Source: Escallonia rubra
Taxonomy: Eukaryota > Streptophyta > Magnoliopsida > Escalloniales > Escalloniaceae
DNA: 64,000 bases
Direction: 5' to 3'
Assembly (NCBI GenBank): GCA_033065855.1
Contig: JAVXUO010002949.1
Span: 372,001-436,000, forward strand
The position numbers were made by a program, and so were the translations under genes. Positions 60,881 through 64,000 of this stretch are shown piece by piece. The stretch's first letter is position 1. Every line of letters starts with the position of its first letter. The notes beneath the pieces were generated by a model that had not been told where the DNA came from, did no database searches, and saw nothing but the letters and a program-made list of their open reading frames with translations.

Positions 60881-61666
60881 TAACTAGGAGCTGGTGCCAA
60901 CAACGCTGTAAAGCGGTTGGTCTTTAAGTGAAGGAAATCAATTTACTTGAAATGAGGACGTTGTTGCGATTGGCAACAAGCGCGGAATCTTGCATTGGTC
61001 TTACACTATACAAGAACCGATGAACAAAGCAATGGATTTGAAGAAATTTGGGTCGTGAACCAACCCGAGGATAAGATGTCGGACATACACAAGCGCGCAT
61101 GCAAGCACCCTAAATGCTGGATAATAAAGCCCCAGGTCAAATGAACGTGCATCATGGAATGCGCAGCCATGAAAAATTACAATTATTGTTGCGGGCATTT
61201 CAAGTACACAAGCACATGAGTATGTACTCTAACAAAGAGAGATATTTTTTTTTTTTTTTTTAAAAAAGAGATTCAAAAACCAGCCGATTGATCAGAACTG
61301 AGGTAAACTTTGAAATTTTGGATCAAAAACCGGCCGGTTAGTCAGCGGGTTTTGTAATTTTTTTTAAAATTCGGCACGAAAACCAACCGGTTGGTCAGCA
61401 GGTTTGGGATTTTTTTAATTTGAAGAGTCAAAGACCAGCCGGTTGGTCAATCACCTTGACCAACTTAAATAACAAAAACGGCCGGTTTGGCCGCCCATTT
61501 TTGTGGGCAAATTTAGGGCTTTGTCAAACACTTCCAATTCAATCCAACCCTAATCTCCTTCAGATTTCCTCTCTCTAGGAGTCCTAGATCGTGCAACCTT
61601 GACCTAATCACACTTCTAACCTATAAAACTAATTTCCTCTCAATTTCTCTCAATCTTGCAAAATCA
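60881..61666. other. No gene seen; CCGGTTGGTCA repeats
   Basis: Contains a poly-T run (about 61246-61261) and five or so spaced copies of ACCGGCCGGTTRGTCAGC-like phrases (61280-61490), then a pyrimidine-rich segment before the possible gene start at 61667. Confidence 0.5.
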
Positions 61667-62345
61667 TGGACGGCTATGTGCGAACTCACAAAGGCCATGA
61701 AGGGGCACCCCAATTGGGAAGATTACCCGATTTTGACCGATGACCGATCTCTACTCACCCCAGAGCAAGACACTTATATCAGCGCTCTTTTCTTGCAGAT
61801 GAGGTATGTTTTGCTCGAATTTTTCCTCTCTACGCACATTATTTCACCTTGCTTCACTCACACAACATGCCATGCACGGTAGTTCCCGTATATTAGGTTT
61901 TTCATGCAATTCCCTCGTGAACCGGACGGTTCCTTTAGTTTTCTTCCCCGTTTCATGAATTGGGAGCCCCTCCCTGCAAACATGCGATGTAAGGGCTCCC
62001 CTAATCTTGTAACAGATTGGTGGACAAAAATTCCCATTCATATTAAGAATAGAGTAGTCGTTACGAGCTTCTGCCCCTTTTTGGATGGGCTACACGTTTC
62101 AACCCCGAGTAATAAACACATCTTGTGTTTTGCCGAGCTTTGGTGAGATTCCACCAATAGTTTTCATATGCCATTCAGGGAGGCTAAGGGGTCTGTTTGC
62201 TTGGTTACGAACCATCCTAGAAGAAGGATGTTTCGATACTCTTAGGTACCAACTGTGCTCACTATGAGCACATGAACATGGGGGTGGAGCCCACGGTTGT
62301 TGATCAATTCATTCGGGGATTCTTGTTGTACTATAATGCCCCCAA
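61667..62345 (+). pseudogene. Possible plant-mobile-domain-like coding remnant
   Basis: Piece 1 reads CELTKAMKGHPNWEDYPILT and DDRSLLTPEQDTYISALFLQ (61676-61800) and ends at a donor-like ATGAG/GTATG. Piece 2, after a TATATTAG acceptor (about 61892), reads FPREPDGSFSFLPRFMNWEP, DWWTKIPIHIKNRVVVTSF and HILCFAELW (61904-62143). A TGA where Trp is expected then leads into DSTNSFHMPFREAKGS. The LCFAELW-x-DSTNSFHMPF stretch resembles the plant mobile domain of MAIN/MAIL-type proteins, which also occurs in transposons. It may be an extra ORF of the Tat/Ogre-like host element. The family call is tentative; the frame is broken at least once, and again before 62345. Confidence 0.42.
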
Positions 62346-62601
62346 CTTAGGGTTATCTTAACACGGCTGGAGTATTACAACACATTGGATAATGAAATCA
62401 TTTTGATAAGATTATTATACAACTCATTCTAACTCACCTGGTAATTAAACCATATCATACAACATTAAATAGTTTACTTTTATAAAACACACCTATCAAG
62501 TTCTCTGCTAGATCTCAGAGTTGACATTCTATTCTATTTCAAGTACAACTTAATACACAAATATAGAAGTTCCCCCTTGCCCGTCTTCTCACCGTGCCTT
62601 A
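62346..62601. other. Unassigned AT-rich spacer
   Basis: Lies between the coding remnant and the family 4 LTR. The first bases, TAATGCCCCCAACTTAGGG, look like a decayed LTR start, but no partner end was found. Confidence 0.35.
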
Positions 62602-64000
62602 TGCGACACCCCCAACCCTGGTGACATCACTGGAGCTGAATTGTCTATCACGATTAATAACCCTGTGCTGACTACATAGCAATTACATCTTCATATTCAT
62701 ACATCATTAATAGACGCTACAAAACGCGTCTTTACAAAAAAAATTCCTTACAAACATACATCGTACTGCAGCAGAAGACTTTCAGGTCTCTAAACAACAT
62801 GAGTGTTTACAACCTAATACACGACTGTAGTCGTGTAGCTCCTCTCAACCTACCTCATAGCTCAAACTTCATCTTATCCCTTCTAGCTTGTCTCGCTTCA
62901 CTCAACTTTTCTAGCTTACTGCATTTCCCTTCCTAGAGGGTTCCTCTTGGTCAGTCTTATAACCCGCACAACACAACATAAGGAATGAGCGCAAATCACC
63001 CAGTAAAGGCAACACGAGGAGTATCGTGTACAAATGATTCAAGGGACTCAAAGGAATAATAATCATCTCAACGATTACAATGAATCAAGAATTACAATAA
63101 ATTTTTGGAATCAACATAATTGTCAAACGATCTTTTTCTTTCATTAGACTGAGCGGCTTCAAGGCCCAACAAAACATCATCATTTCAACTTGAACAAGGA
63201 CACGACAGACATTGACTATGCAAGTGTAATGCAAAAGAAAAAAAATAAATCAAACGCTAATAATAGGGAACATACATAGTAAAAATCAACAACATCAATT
63301 GAAAATCAATTGCAAATGCAGACTCGGCTTAACTCGACCGACAGACTCTAGCGCGCTTCATCCTTTTTGTCAGTTACTTAATTTTTCACTGACTACCAGT
63401 TACTTAACTTTCACTGGTCACTAGTTACTCCACGTTCACCAGTATTCAACTTATTGATGCCCATTACAGGGGGTATTTACCTCAGTCTCAAGTAATTTAA
63501 GAGAGACACTGTCAACAAGAGGGGACTCACCACGAGTGTTTGTCCCTAACCGCGTTACAATTAAACAATATGGCTTCATCAACGGGGCGGACTAAGGAAA
63601 AATTATTCCACCTTATGTCCTCAACAAGGAATACCGGATCAGAAGATCAACCAGTGTTCAAACCTAACAACAAGTGTTCAACGTAACATCATCAACAGGG
63701 CGGACTCAGGAGAAGTATGCAACAAGCCCTCAACAACGTTCTTACATAAGATAAATTTCAATTACCAATAAGTGCCGACATATCATAACAACAACGCAAC
63801 GATCTCTACAACACCATCATCAACGACAGGACGGACTCGGGAGAAACTTGCCACAAGTCCTCAATGGTGTTCTCAAATAGGAGAGAAATCGGATATTAAT
63901 AATTGTCGACGTCTCACAATAATCACACAACAACCCCTATGCAATATCACCCCCAACGTCGGGTATGCTAATCGAATCGAATCATGGCATACTAGGACAC
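62602..64000 (-). repeat. LTR of family 4, minus strand, running off the window
   Basis: Starts TGCGACACCCCC, the inverse of the end at 17891, and matches 16400-17891 inverted over its whole length. It keeps the hairpin CACGACTGTAGTCGTG (about 62821-62836) and the block TGAGCGCAAATCACCCAGTA (about 62986-63005). The acceptor equivalent to TATGCAG/GT reads GTGCGG/GT here (about 62963-62968), so the AG is lost. Repeated GGCGGACTCRGGAGAA segments at 63580-63850 also occur in the other copy. Confidence 0.75.

Noticed and set aside
60614-60883. Frame with three SPQI-containing repeats
   Set aside because: The repeated protein pattern only reflects the minisatellite unit, and part of the frame lies in the LTR end.
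1-64000. tRNA or rRNA genes
   Set aside because: No cloverleaf with A and B boxes and no rRNA core sequence were noticed. The only tRNA-related site is the retrotransposon primer site at 24773.

Overview
The window is nuclear DNA of a flowering plant, most likely a eudicot. The evidence is the C-terminal exon of a CYP71-type cytochrome P450 at the left edge, FAR1/MULE and hAT transposase relics of plant type, a pentatricopeptide-repeat fragment, a Tourist-type MITE, and AT-rich DNA packed with long terminal repeats that begin TGTAACRCCCC. The species cannot be named from the sequence. No intact complete gene was found. The only gene fragment that reads as functional is the P450 tail at 2-271; everything else that codes is a broken transposase or a gene relic.

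Most of the 64 kb is a nest of LTR-retrotransposon remnants, mainly solo LTRs. Several boundaries are fixed by TG...CA ends and perfect 5-bp target-site duplications: 3799-7474 (GGCAT), 19001-21485 (AAGGG), 33322-35561 (CAATG), 41481-55993 (ATATG), 47632-51282 (CAAAC) and 57257-60647 (GAAGC). 8116-13285 has a 4-of-5 match. The repeats fall into several sequence families. Family 1 comprises 3799, 8116, 19001, 24787, 41481 and 57257; family 2 comprises 18295, 24917 and the split copy ending at 7729; family 3 is 47632; family 4 comprises the copies ending at 17891 and starting at 62602; 33322 stands alone. A Gypsy-type pol tail with polypurine tract lies at 7730-7760 (minus strand), and a tRNA-iMet-type primer-binding site at 24773-24784 (minus strand).

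Layout: 1-271 P450 tail; 1145-2320 FAR1-like pseudogene; 3131-18294 family 2, 1 and 4 LTRs around degenerate Gypsy internal DNA; 18295-23676 family 2 LTR with a family 1 LTR inside; 24787-37891 family 1 LTR holding a second family 2 LTR (itself hit by a 3.3-kb hAT element with a dead transposase), the 33322 LTR and a 1-kb non-autonomous hAT; 38560-38952 Tourist MITE; 40861-62345 an apparent Tat/Ogre-like host broken by two family 1 LTRs. The first of these carries a 10.7-kb Mutator-like element with 0.5-kb TIRs, a jittery/FAR1-type transposase pseudogene, a PPR gene fragment and a nested solo LTR. 62602-64000 is a family 4 LTR running off the window.

The most interesting pattern is shared across these otherwise different LTR families. 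Almost every copy carries a consensus splice donor (AG/GTAAG) and, about 0.65-1.3 kb downstream, a block CTTACTGGGCT...AAGCTCA followed by a pyrimidine-rich GCAG/GT acceptor, with the acceptor roughly 0.3 kb from the LTR 3' end. This looks like a conserved intron inside the LTR. Family 1 also shares a perfect 16-bp palindrome and hairpins whose stems vary in a compensatory way.
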